Below are positions 40,401 through 47,325 of a stretch of DNA of 64,000 nucleotides, piece by piece. Both the position numbers and the translations under genes were made by a program. Where the stretch lies: positions 11,747,191 through 11,811,190 of the forward strand of contig NC_088300.1 in NCBI RefSeq assembly GCF_032854445.1, given 5' to 3'. Position 1 is the first letter of the stretch, and the number at the start of each line of letters is the position of its first letter. The notes under the pieces were generated by a model. That model did no database searches. It worked only from the letters and a program-made list of their open reading frames with translations, and was not told the origin of the DNA. This DNA comes from Liolophura sinensis (lineage: Eukaryota; Mollusca; Polyplacophora; Chitonida; Chitonidae).

Positions 40401-41883
40401 CATCATTTTAAGTTGTTCAGTAAGGAACAGAAAAGCTGCTCTCATCTACAGTGATATGGAAAAGGTGTGCAAAAATCGTGCTGGTGTGAATCATGTTTGA
40501 AGCCACACGATTACTTCAGCCAAAATTCTTCTTACAAGATTTGACGTTTTGTTTTTGTAGCTGGCAGAGATGGTGAATCTTCACTTCCTCAGTCTAATGG
40601 AAGCGCTGCAGGAGTGTAACTCGTTTGTGTTGGCCAAGGTAAATTGATGTCTCTTTTCTCACTGTTTTGTCTATTTATGTGTGTAGGTGTGGGGAGGGTC
40701 ATCAGTGGGTTAATGTTCTACATGATTTGTTCTATATTTTGAACTCATTTTAATTTAAAAGAGAATATCTCCAAAATGATAAATATTGGTACGAATTTGA
40801 ACTGTTATAATTCTGATTGTGCATTGATTTGCTTTTATTTCACACAGCTATTCCCAATGTGGACATCCGTCTTGTACTCCTATCATTCGCAGGTAACCTT
40901 TTCTTTCTGCTTCACTTCGCATTTACAGACACATTTGTTGGATTACAATGACTACATTATGTGTGTTCAGCTATGTGTAGATTAGTGTGCAGGTGTTCTT
41001 TGTGTAAACTTCAGTACATTGGTTTAGTGAGGCACGTTATCTGTTACATACCGGTAAAGTCTGTGGAAAGATCTGCCCACTACCTACAGATGGTCATGGG
41101 TTTCCTCCCACTATAATGCCGGCTGTCGTCGTATAAGTGAAATATTCTGGTGTACAGTGTAGTAATACTCCAAACAAATAAATAAATATGTAAAATGCCT
41201 TAAAGAGTACAAAAAGCAGTGAGGTTGAGTAGATACTGGTAATGTACACCAAAATATGTTCTGCCAACAGTCACGCTCTGCTAAAATCAAATGGAGATAT
41301 TGAAATATTTTTATAGAATTTGAAAATTCAATTCACTATGTAAATATGAGCACACGTCTATAAGTGTTTATCAGACTTAAAGATGTTTTGAACATTTATA
41401 TGTACTAAATAGCAGCTAGGAAACTCAAAATAATAAATCCCTTTTCACTATTTTTGACACATACATGTACATTCATTTTTCTGTTCTTCATTCAACTTAT
41501 GGTCGTCATATGACTGAAAAATTGTTGAGTACGACGTTAAACCCCAAGCACTCACTCACTCATTCAACTTATGCCTTTTTGAGAGAGAGATCTAGAGAGA
41601 GGGAGAGAGAATGTTATGAGATACTTTGACCAGCTAAGCATAACAAACATACTTAATGGTGTCTCCTTGTCCCTGTTACATCATGACCACCCCGACTTTT
41701 TAGCTTCCAGGCCACCTGCAGGTGAGGTTACAGACCTGTCAGAACTGGGAACCCACCAGGAACACCAGCTCTCAGCCCTCCACCACCTGCAGCATGTTAC
41801 TCACCTGGTTGAAGAGGATCCAGTTCAAGCTGGGACAGATTGAGGTCCAGTCTTCAACTGCCACTCAGTTCTTCACAGTTTAG
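11598..41883 (+). CDS. unc79: unc-79 (NALCN channel complex subunit), C-terminal 28 exons, 5'-partial
   Basis: UNC79 is a very large, mostly helical-repeat cytoplasmic protein. It works with UNC80 as an accessory subunit of the NALCN sodium-leak channel, which sets resting membrane potential in excitable cells. Exons: 11598-11799, 15716-15895, 18354-18413, 19984-20094, 20404-20525, 20825-20884, 21271-21353, 21698-21740, 22417-22599, 23046-23190, 23605-24047, 24935-25535, 26221-26395, 26823-27056, 27746-27784, 28453-28565, 29396-29481, 30041-30280, 31246-31356, 32873-32977, 34399-34578, 34839-35014, 35301-35490, 35938-35988, 36475-36615, 40561-40638, 40848-40892, 41704-41883. They total 4377 bases, 1458 residues plus TAG. 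Every junction is GT-AG and phases agree throughout. Family landmarks recalled from animal UNC79 include LEFQFDTV, TLSLEAQL, FNAFLAGLPHVLD, TFIHREPSL, HQLAPNGIFPMLFQS, YLPWLYHPPSAMQQG and a C-terminus ending QSSTATQFFTV. The N-terminal part lies upstream of the window. Confidence 0.95.
11800..15715 (+). other. unc-79 intron 1, with one TIR element
   Basis: Apart from the inverted-repeat element at 12009-12525, this intron is AT-rich sequence with no exon I can support. It includes a short palindromic patch at about 13689-13758 (CAGGGCCGGA...TCGGACCCTG) and an A-run near 14744-14757. Confidence 0.6.
12009..12525. mobile_element. Non-autonomous DNA transposon (MITE-like) with ~36-bp terminal inverted repeats
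   Basis: The left end AAGTATGCAACTTACC...CTATATCTAGTCTCCACGGC (12009-12043) is matched in reverse complement by the right end (12490-12525), with about 33 of 36 positions identical. The interior of about 445 bases has no transposase frame. The ends and size fit a non-autonomous cut-and-paste element. I see no clear target duplication. It lies in intron 1 of unc-79. Confidence 0.65.
15896..19983 (+). other. unc-79 introns 2 and 3 (exon 3 lies between them)
   Basis: Apart from exon 3 (18354-18413) there is only AT-rich intron sequence. It includes a pyrimidine-rich block near 18155-18190 and a TA-rich microsatellite at about 19805-19832. No other gene or mobile element is recognised. Confidence 0.6.
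20404..23190 (+). CDS. unc79: unc-79 exons 5-10: conserved helical-repeat block
   Basis: Exons are 20404-20525, 20825-20884, 21271-21353, 21698-21740, 22417-22599 and 23046-23190 (local residues 185-396). The order of motifs matches the family: VYELVALLMKYMVK, then NIVLRHLNVLLGYNQTEKAF, then CSAVFNAFLAGLPHV joined to LDKNFKLGNMILPISLLLLQ, then WYLEPHTRQAWLMALLVILY, then TLIRIVINTIDAQHHRC. The 43-base exon 8 (21698-21740) is too short to stand out alone but is fixed by phase and by the GLPHV|LDKNF join. These are amphipathic helix pairs like HEAT/ARM-type repeats. Confidence 0.93.
22086..22250 (+). mobile_element. 5'-truncated family-A SINE in unc-79 intron 8
   Basis: It begins near GGCTTCCTCTCTGGGAGTA and continues through GTGGGAAGGTCTGACAGCC, CATAATGCTGGCAGCTGTCA and AAGTGAAATATTC to AATCAAATAAATAAATTAA. 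The tRNA head is absent. It is sense to the host gene. Confidence 0.8.
23605..26395 (+). CDS. unc79: unc-79 exons 11-13: acidic, serine-rich, predicted disordered insert
   Basis: Exon 11 (23605-24047, 443 bases) and exon 12 (24935-25535, 601 bases) are the two largest exons. They encode a highly charged, low-complexity linker of about 350 residues, rich in S, E, D, K and R (for example SLTESEEERDDR and SEEERLL-like repeats around 25310-25390). Exon 13 (26221-26395) has a basic cluster, RQRKQRKTGL. A similar acidic linker occupies this position in vertebrate UNC79, but the sequence is poorly conserved. Exon 12 ends AATAAAG|GTAGTG and joins exon 13 in phase 1. The base composition is more GC-rich than the flanking introns. 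Confidence 0.88.
24151..24846. mobile_element. hAT-like non-autonomous element in unc-79 intron 11
   Basis: The left end is CAGGGTTTCCACAAGATC at 24151. The right end at 24830-24846, read in reverse complement, is CAGGGTTTCCACCAGAAC. The CAGGG start is typical of hAT-superfamily ends. ATGGA occurs on both outer flanks, but a clean 8-bp duplication is not seen. About 696 bases long with no transposase frame. Confidence 0.5.
25733..26157 (+). repeat. 54-bp tandem array in unc-79 intron 12
   Basis: A 54-bp unit (core ATTATTGGTCCTGGTGTACA, then GAATTCATAAAGTTACTGTA) recurs about 7.5 times with a few per cent divergence. The unit is a multiple of three, so the minus strand stays open through the array (18-residue repeat NSNMFVYTR...NNGYSNF). 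There is no splice context or homology, and I take the frame as a by-product. Unlike the other large arrays in this window, this one shares no sequence with a neighbouring exon. Confidence 0.9.
26823..31356 (+). CDS. unc79: unc-79 exons 14-19: conserved C-terminal core, first half
   Basis: Exon 14 (26823-27056) carries the CPEC pair in ERCPECNAVLEQYDEDT, followed by TFIHREPSL. The 39-base exon 15 (27746-27784) encodes IASHSPYSWQSD. Exon 16 (28453-28565) encodes ARQFLRCCLHQLAPNG. Exon 17 is 29396-29481 and exon 18 is 30041-30280. Exon 18 encodes LNSKKNLPTEG, FDIFFRRLVTVLPNP and MKIMIAVLKVPG. Exon 19 (31246-31356) encodes CILEPFSKLLSFALQNC. Phases run 2, 2, 2, 1, 0, 0, 0 with no break. Exon 19 sits directly after an array of five partial copies of its own 5' end (30778-31200). 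Confidence 0.94.
28911..29020 (+). mobile_element. Family-A SINE fragment in unc-79 intron 16
   Basis: GTCGTACATGGGAAGGTTTA, CTTCCCCGGG and GATAAGTGAAATATTCTTGA identify a worn fragment without the head or AT tail. It runs directly into the repeat at 29025-29200. Confidence 0.72.
29025..29200 (+). repeat. Unclassified interspersed repeat, left arm of an inverted pair
   Basis: This stretch (TTTACCTCACTGAATTATTT ... GGTTCAAGTCC) matches the reverse complement of 32030-32214 over about 175 bases. Shared blocks include GATTCCTTAAAATAAACATT and TGCTGTAAAGCAA. It carries neither SINE family's middle and is not identified. The pair flanks unc-79 exons 17-19. Confidence 0.8.
29190..29346 (+). mobile_element. 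Family-A SINE in unc-79 intron 16, fused to the inverted repeat
   Basis: From GTCCAGCTGATGCCGGCTTC it continues GGGAAGGTTTGGCAGCAACC, CATAATGTTGGCCACTGTCG, AAATATTCTTGAGTGTGACG to AAATGAATAAATA. It abuts the unclassified repeat, with a G-run at 29165-29174 upstream. It ends 50 bases before exon 17. Confidence 0.75.
30778..31200 (+). repeat. 77-bp tandem array of partial exon-19 copies (acceptor + 5' exon)
   Basis: Five units start at 30812, 30889, 30966, 31043 and 31120. Each holds a pyrimidine-rich tract with TTATCAG (an acceptor) followed by TGCATCCTGGAGCCCTTCTCC, encoding CILEPFS, the first residues of exon 19. Read in frame from each decoy acceptor, translation stops within a few codons (AGG TTG TGA). 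The authentic exon at 31246 has the slightly different TGTATTCTCGAGCCCTTC and lies 49 bases after the last unit boundary. The array therefore arose by tandem duplication of an exon-edge fragment. Confidence 0.93.
31407..31640 (-). mobile_element. TTTA microsatellite and antisense family-A SINE in unc-79 intron 19
   Basis: A (TTTA)n run at about 31407-31456 is the A/T-rich 3' end of a reverse-oriented SINE. The body follows: TGTTTTACACTGTACTCAAG, AATATTTGACTTATAAAAC, CAGCAGTATGGTGTG and CTTCCCACATATAGCGAG. It is strongly diverged and lacks the tRNA head. It is the only family-A copy antisense to unc-79. Confidence 0.72.
32030..32214 (-). repeat. Unclassified interspersed repeat, right arm of an inverted pair
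   Basis: This is the reverse complement of the 29025-29200 repeat, with shared blocks TTGCTTTACAGCAT, AATGTTTATTTTAAGGAATC and CAGTGAGGTAAATA. It lies in intron 19 downstream of the antisense SINE. A T19 run follows at 32505-32523. Confidence 0.8.
32873..36615 (+). CDS. unc79: unc-79 exons 20-25: conserved C-terminal core, second half
   Basis: Exon 20 (32873-32977) encodes ERDKLFLTRSVIFEFVQALK. Exon 21 (34399-34578) encodes FVILDAGGTISPTPIVED, then SECMRQHLTDCTEFIADLH. Exon 22 (34839-35014) encodes LNEDTLGSQLKAAL and RYLPWLYHPPSAMQQ. Exon 23 (35301-35490) encodes HIRLLSWLLIGSLTHTAL. Exon 24 (35938-35988, 51 bases) encodes HMSSLFHAFILCQ. Exon 25 (36475-36615) encodes LWTMYCESAATM and FWARVTPGVLQLLSHSKV. 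The start of exon 21 is fixed by the acceptor GTTTGTAG at 34391-34398. Earlier near-identical acceptors in the repeat array run into stop codons. Confidence 0.94.
33376..34450 (+). repeat. ~126-bp composite tandem array of partial exon-21 copies
   Basis: The core TTTCCTCCACCC occurs about nine times before the authentic exon-21 version (TTTCTCCCACCC at about 34428). The clearest spacing is 126 bases (TTTGTAG at 33671, 33797, 33923). Each full unit has an acceptor-like TGTTTGTAG, then exon-derived sequence (in frame: FVI, D-x-GG, VSSTP, VVED). A non-exonic half follows (GACAGATCTTGGATGTC ... CACCCTTGTTTTAGAG). The copy at about 34187-34255 is nearly identical to the real exon start. Decoy frames hit stops such as CTTGTTTTAG. 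Confidence 0.92.
35649..35764. mobile_element. Small MITE-like palindromic element in unc-79 intron 23
   Basis: GGCCCCAGTTTCAC at the left is mirrored by GTGAGACTGGGCCCT at the right. The interior of about 85 bases is itself partly palindromic (GTACATGTAC) and has no coding capacity. Ends of this type occur in small DNA elements of marine invertebrates. No target duplication was established. Confidence 0.5.
36014..36163 (+). repeat. ~45-bp tandem repeat, three copies, in unc-79 intron 24
   Basis: Units begin CATTACATGAAAAAGGTGTC, CATTACGTGAAAAATGTGTC and CATTACATGTAATAAAAGAT, each followed by AGTTT(G/C)A and CCTT. The array starts 26 bases after the donor of exon 24 but does not include exon sequence. 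Confidence 0.75.
36616..40560 (+). other. unc-79 intron 25 (3.9 kb)
   Basis: The longest intron fully inside the gene. It holds a short imperfect direct repeat (ATTAATGGTGATGTGCCTAG near 37170 and 37241), one SINE (38389-38647) and a small hairpin at 39278-39307 (GTCCAACAT...ATGTTGGAC). No other gene is recognised. The frame at 37857-38201 has no homology I can see. Confidence 0.6.
38389..38647 (+). mobile_element. Nearly full-length family-A SINE in unc-79 intron 25
   Basis: Degenerate tRNA-like head (GAGGCCTCCATTGCCGCGTT) and AACCTCTCACCAGTGCGGTC, then CTTCCTCTCCGGCCGTAAGT, CAGCAACCTGCGGATG, AATATTCTTGAGTATGGC and CACCAATCAAATAAATAAA. Sense to the gene. Confidence 0.85.
40561..41883 (+). 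CDS. unc79: unc-79 exons 26-28 and stop codon
   Basis: Exon 26 (40561-40638) encodes LAEMVNLHFLSLMEALQECN. Exon 27 (40848-40892, 45 bases) encodes LFPMWTSVLYSYHSQ. Exon 28 (41704-41883) opens LPGHLQVRLQTCQNWEP and ends WLKRIQFKLGQIEVQSS, ATQFFTV, TAG at 41881-41883. This matches the well-conserved family C-terminus, so the frame is closed by its authentic stop. A 3.9-kb intron separates exons 25 and 26. The acceptor of exon 28 is TTTTTTAG at 41696-41703; the nearby CCAG would break the family alignment. The last 39 coding bases are repeated in tandem downstream. Confidence 0.94.
41056..41189 (+). mobile_element. Family-A SINE fragment in unc-79 intron 27
   Basis: GAAAGATCTGCCCACTACC, ATGGTCATGGGTTTCC, CTATAATGCCGGC, TCGTATAAGTGAAATATTC and a CAAATAAATAAATA end identify a 5'-truncated, internally shortened copy. 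Confidence 0.75.
41489..41573 (+). mobile_element. Tail-only family-B SINE insertion with 13-bp target duplication
   Basis: Only the 3' 59 bases of the family-B element are present (41502-41560: TCATATGACTGAAAAATTG, GAGTACGACGTTAAACC, CACTCACTCACT). They are flanked by perfect copies of CATTCAACTTATG at 41489-41501 and 41561-41573. This is a textbook severely 5'-truncated insertion by target-primed reverse transcription, 131 bases before the last unc-79 exon. Confidence 0.9.
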
Positions 41884-42190
41884 ATGGCAAGCTACATGTA
41901 GCAGGTCAAAGAGCTGGGTCCAGTCTTCAACTGCTACTCAGTTCTTCACAGTTTAGATGACAAGCTACATGTAGCAGGTCAAAGAGCTGGGTCCAGTCTT
42001 CAACTGCTACTCAGTTCTTCACAGTTTAGATGACAAGCTACATGTAGCAGGTCAAAGAGAAGGGTCCAGTTTTCCAGTGCTACTCAGTTCTTCACAGTTT
42101 AGATGTAGCGGGTGAAAGAGAAGGATCCAGTCTTCAACTGGTTCTCATTTCTTCACAGTTTATGTGCTACAGTCACAGGGCAAAGCAAAT
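41845..42190 (+). repeat. 73-bp tandem array containing the unc-79 C-terminus and stop codon
   Basis: Units start GTCCAG at 41845, 41918, 41991 and 42064, with a shortened unit (61-bp step, 12 bases deleted) near 42125. Decayed sequence continues to about 42260. The first unit is the authentic coding end (VQSSTATQFFTV and TAG). The rest are 3'-UTR copies that still read CAGTCTTCAACTGC, CTCAGTTCTTCACAGTTTAG. Between them is GACAAGCTACATGTAGCAGG, which carries the palindrome CTACATGTAG. Confidence 0.93.
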
Positions 42191-42745
42191 TCAGTATAAG
42201 CTAGGATAGAACTGGGTTAGTCTACTGAGTTATTCACAGTTTAAGTCACCTGCGAGCAACATAAGAAGAACCTTGTACCGGTAACTACTTCTCAACTGCT
42301 ACTTTAATAGTTTTTTAGTGCTTAAATGACAGAAAGATTAGCTTTAAATTTTAAGCTGTAAAGACAGAAAAATTTGCTCTGCAGTTCTTTATTATTTGAG
42401 GGCTTTAACATTTATTAATATGTGGTGCATTAAGGCAAATCAAGGTCACCAAAATTGTAATCAATTAAGATAGTTAAGTCAAATCTGCAATGAATCAAAT
42501 AATATATGGCCTATACAGTCTGAAGATATGGGGCCATTCATTAGACCTCATGAAGGAGTTTTATAATAGTCTTGAGACAAGCCAAAATTCCTGTTGTGGA
42601 ACGAGCTCATAGGCTTAGATCTGGCTTAAGATATTAGTTACCTGGAGGATTTGTGTATAAATGACAAATATCACTGTGAATTAATATACATGTGCTGAAT
42701 TCTGTTTACTTCAGCTGTTTTAATAGGGCCTATGTGCTGCATACT

Positions 42746-42751
42746 AATAAA
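42746..42751 (+). promoter_or_regulatory. Candidate polyadenylation signal of unc-79
   Basis: AATAAA at 42746-42751 is the first strong canonical signal I noticed after the stop codon at 41883. AT-rich sequence makes such hexamers common, so the true 3' end is uncertain. Confidence 0.25.
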
Positions 42752-44061
42752 TGCATGTTGGCTTTCATCAGATATTCCAGGGTTGCTGCATTGTTGTAGA
42801 CGGACTGCAATGTACATGTCAGAATATAGAGCTCAGCATCTGACACACAGGATTATCTAATAATGTGTATCTTTGATTTCCAACAGGAAATGTTGGTGAC
42901 ACCATGGTTATTGTATAGGGTAATTTTTAAGCTTAGTCATGACAGAGTGCTGTAAGGGCATTGAACTTAGAATGTACACATGGTTTGAAGGTAGACATGA
43001 GTAAATAAGACATTTCAGTTGGTAAGTAGGTTCTTCCATACACATGCACATGTACATGTATGTTAGATTTATGTTGTTATACATGCTGATTTACATGTAT
43101 TATACATGTCCACAATCAAAAGAACTGCTATCTGTGCACATGTATGATAGAGTGAAGACATGGAGTTCAATACAGGTTCATGGTAAAGATAGGAATTTAC
43201 AAGATTATCATTTACAGGTCATATATAGGATTGAATATTAAAATTGTTTTCGTGTTGGTCATGGAAAACCAAAGAGTTTAAAGCACAAGTCTTTTCAGCA
43301 TTGTTGACAGAAATGAAGTGTTTCACTGTTTCATAGAAGAAGTATTTAAAGTTTACATATGTTCTTGATGTGCAATATATCTAATATATACATCTTATAT
43401 ATCTAGATGTTTCTGTTTTTATTAATTTATTTGCTTTGTTTTAAGCATTACTGTGCAATATTGACATTTGTGCAATGAAAAGATAAATTATTGTTAGACA
43501 TGTTTAATCATGTGAAAAACTTGTTGATGGAGGAAATCTGAAATATAAGCTGAGAGCTATTTCATATATTGCTATAAAGGTAGCTAACTATGATGTTACG
43601 TAGTTACACAATGCTTACAGATTACCAGAATGATTTTTGAACAGTTTTTTAGACTGACTTTTTAATGTTCACATTTTTATTATTTTTCTTATTATAGTAT
43701 TGCTAGGCTGCAAGGACAAATATGGGAAACCAACCAAGATCTTACATTGTTACCATTTTTCTAATTGTAAACATTGCATTCAGTTCAGTTCAAAATTCTG
43801 GGTTGAGCCTTTATGTGTCAGTCATTGCATAATCTCAGAACTTGTTATTTTACTCTTGTTTTAGCTTGTAATTTGCAATTCATGTGTACTGGTTAGTGGT
43901 CTGAAAATTCTACCGTTGCTACATTGTATGTTATACATATGTGTTCCATGTATGGTCTACTGAATGTTTTGAGCTTTTTTAGTTTTGAGATAACCTTTTG
44001 TGAACATACAAAATCATAAACAGAATTTCATATACTCCTAAGCCATCATGAACCATTTATA

Positions 44062-44252
44062 GTTTGGCGTGTCGGAGTGGTTAGTGTGCTAGTGAAGCAC
44101 AATGACTCGGAAGCCTCTCACCAATGTGGTCACTGTAAGTTCAGGCCATGATGGTTTCCTCCAGCTTTTCCTGGTTTCCTCCCATGTTAATGCTGGCCAT
44201 CGTTGTACAAGTGAAATATTCTTGAGTACACCGGAAAAACACAATTTATCAA
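44062..44252 (+). mobile_element. Diverged family-A SINE with internal deletion
   Basis: GGCGTGTCGGAGTGGTTAG resembles a tRNA-like A box, followed by GCCTCTCACCAATGTGGTC, TGGTTTCCTCC, TTAATGCTGGCCATCGTTG and AAGTGAAATATTCTTGAGTA. The CGTACGTGGGAAGGTC middle is missing. Confidence 0.72.
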
Positions 44253-45072
44253 ATCCTACTTTTATATAATAGAGATTTGTTGTCAGAATGACTGGTACCA
44301 TTGTTTTATTGTTTTTCACTTGAGTAATGAATTATGACTAAGTTTTATGAATTATAAGTACACGCTAAGCACCAAAAATGTGATGTTTTGTCTTCGCAAT
44401 GTTGGGTTAGTTATTCAGTCTTCACACACTATCCAGCGGCTACCAGTTCCTGTACAGGAATAGTGTTGTGTAACGTAGATCAATAAATAATGTCATGCTT
44501 AGATATCAGTTGGCTTATTTGTTTAATGTTGGTTGGTATAAAATGGAAATGTCTAGAGATGACTCTTTGAGAATATTCACTGGTTGAGACAGTTGATGGA
44601 CAAGTTAGTATTCAAGGTAACTTTTATGCTGACTTGACTTAAAGAAAGACTAAACTCAGACTGAATCACATGTGGTTTGTCAAGAAGGAAGTTAAGGAGG
44701 ATAGCGGTGGAGGGTTGCGATGAAATAGGAAATACTTGTATTTAGGTGATGTAAGTCTATTGCGTCATCATTTAAAGGAAGATTCTCATCTCATTTGCAC
44801 AAGAAGATAAAAAAAAAATTGCTGGACAACATGAAGTGGGTGAAGAACATTTTAGAAATAAATTTACCGTAGGCAAATTAGTTCTAATGGAGTATTCACC
44901 TGGAAATCCCCAATGTTGGTTCTTCCACTGAGGGATAGGCCAAATACTGGTCCAGCCAGTTGCTGAGTGATATGTGGTGTTCATGCAGTGTCTTAAACAT
45001 GGCGTTCCGCTGAGGTACTGTAAATGTGTTCGCTTTGATCTATGTGTTGGTGTTTTATGTGGTAGGTAATTG

Positions 45073-45263
45073 GGTGAGGCCTAGCGGTTTACATGCCTAT
45101 ATTAATCGCTCTCATTACGTGAGAAGGTCTGGTAAAGACCTGTGGATGGTCGTGGATTTCCCCCGGGCTCTGCAGGGTTTCCTCCCACCATAATGCTGGC
45201 CGTAGTCATATAAGTGAAATATTTTTGAGAACCGCGCAAAACACCAATCAAATAGATAAGTAG
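45073..45263 (+). mobile_element. Family-A SINE with shortened head
   Basis: GTGAGGCCTAGCGGTTTAC replaces most of the head. Then TACGTGAGAAGGTCTGG, ATTTCCCCCGGGCTCTGC, CATAATGCTGGCC, CATATAAGTGAAATATT and ACACCAATCAAATAGATAA follow. Confidence 0.75.
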
Positions 45264-45512
45264 AAATGATCGCTAGCAGACACAATGAGCGAGTTCAACA
45301 CTGACGATTGAACAATGAATTTGTAGATTTCCTGCTTTCATGCACTATTCGTCGGACCTTAGTAAGAATAAGCTGGAATGGTCGTTTGCGCAGTTTAACG
45401 TTCGTTGCCTTCCGCTAATATTATAAACATATCTTTACATCACAAGTGGCAAAATTTGGACAGTGGCTTGGCAGAGATGAGTAGTTTACGCGTGTCATCT
45501 TGGTCCCCTCCA

Positions 45513-45577
45513 CTCATAAAACACACGGCCATCGTATAACGAAAAAGTTCTTAAGTATGGCGTTAAACAGTAATAAA
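45513..45577 (+). mobile_element. SINE tail fragment
   Basis: CACGGCCATCGTATAACG, AAAAAGTTCTTAAGTATGGC and GTTAAACAGTAATAAAT match the family tail only. Confidence 0.5.
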
Positions 45578-45786
45578 TTATGTTGATCCAGGTTTAAGGG
45601 GAAGAGCGAATGGATAAATCCAGGACAAAACATATTCATCCCTGTATGAATATGCGCATAGCATAAAAAATGTTGAGTTAGTGTATACCCTGCCCAGGGT
45701 GATGTGTGGATTGAACCAATGTAAACAGCCAACTGAAGGACTTCATTGTCGTCATATATAAGCGTGCTGAGACTTCTTTCTTAATC

Positions 45787-45940
45787 ACATGTCAAGCTCA
45801 TGCTGACTTCCTCTCCCACCGTACGTCGGAATGTCTGTCAGCAGCCTTCGGATGGTCGTGGGCTTCCCCCGGGCTCTGTCCGGTTTCATCCCACGTATTT
45901 TGAGTACGGCGTAAAACACCAATCAAACAAATAAAATATA
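45787..45940 (+). mobile_element. Family-A SINE lacking the CATAATGCTGG block
   Basis: CATGTCAAGCTCATGCTGAC, GTACGTCGGAATGTCTGTCA, GGCTTCCCCCGGGCTCTG and CCGGTTTCATCCCACG jump straight to TTTTGAGTACGGCGTAAAAC, CACCAATCAAACAAATAAA. This is a clean internal deletion of about 40 bases. Confidence 0.8.
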
Positions 45941-47325
45941 TTGTTTCAATCTATGTTCTAATTTGCAGCATGTTCATGTATTCAATTTATAGCGTCAAGG
46001 CATCTGAACCCTTTGACACTGTGATGGCGTCCTGATGAGAAGGTCCCCCTCAAGACAAGCGCTCACTTCTGAATATGATCAAATCTATTGTTCCTCACTG
46101 AATAGGGTGGTACTGAGGACTAATCGAAAGGCTCCAAGACAGAAAAGGCATGTTAAATTCTCTGTCTTCGACATTAGTCCACTATAGATCAAATCTACCC
46201 ATAACCCTTACAAAACAAATCTTGAGCACTGCGTTGAAAACAAATCAATCATTCGTTCAGTCAATCATATCTTCATGTGAGGGTTTCAGATTGGCAATAC
46301 CCGCCCTGCTTCACTTGGCCTTGTGTATAGGCGAATAAACCGAAAAGGGTTCGTCCCACTGTCAACATGCACTGTTGATGGCTTGGGCGCCAGACCGCCT
46401 CACCGGGTGATTTCCATGCCAACAAGGCCATTCACAACATGTATACAAAATTCCTTTCATGGGCGTAAGATTCAGCTCTCTATAGCTGTATAGCCACTAC
46501 ATAATAAATATTTAACTTAAAGAAATATTCCCTTTTCTCTTGAAACTGATCTTGATCAGGTTCTGTTTTACCTTAAACCTTAAGGGATACTTGCGGCGTA
46601 TAATTCTTGTAGCGAATTATATATTCTCGTGTCGTATTCTGTCCTGCAATCCATCTGTTTTCCAGGTTAGCATGACACTTAATCCTGAGAGAAGGAGTCT
46701 GAAATTGTTTTAGAGACATTTGAGCTTAAGTCCATCACAGGAAATCGGGGAAATGTGTTACACGGGCAATAAAAGTTACACAGTAAAACTGGGTTGAAGA
46801 CATTACTTAAAGTGCTACATTGCCTTTGTAGTGCATAAAAAAGGTTTCCTGATATAGTGAACGGTGATTATTTTGTTATCATACACTCTGTTTGTAACCC
46901 CGATAACCCTATCAAACATGCCTGACGCTTGTTTTTTCTTTCACTGCCAAAAGTAACCTCTAATCTTATTTAAGAATAAAAATGTTTACATTTTATGAAT
47001 GACAGCGTCGGCATGAATACTAAGCAAATGTGACCACAGTAGCACAGATGTTAGTTCTCCAACCAGCAAGAAAGTACAAATCTACATCCATCAAGAACAG
47101 TTTATTTGCAAACGCCTCAGCAAATTAACATGTGCATGTTAACACATGTGGACAAAGTACAACTCGACCACTATACCCGAACTAGAAACCGATAGACTTG
47201 TACTTCAAGCCGACACATGCAGAACTAGATAAAGGGGTTAGTTCTGTGGTTTCTGACACTGTCGCCACTCCACAAATCAGTTTTAATTTTATTATTCTGA
47301 CAGCAACGGAGAACAAGTCGTAATA

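Larger units (their letters stand above)
42260..47325 (+). other. unc-79 3' flank and intergenic region
   Basis: No coding exon is recognised. It contains the SINE copies at 44062, 45073, 45513 and 45787 and otherwise unassigned AT-rich sequence. The promoter of the gene starting at 47326 should lie at its right end, but I see no convincing core promoter. Confidence 0.55.
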
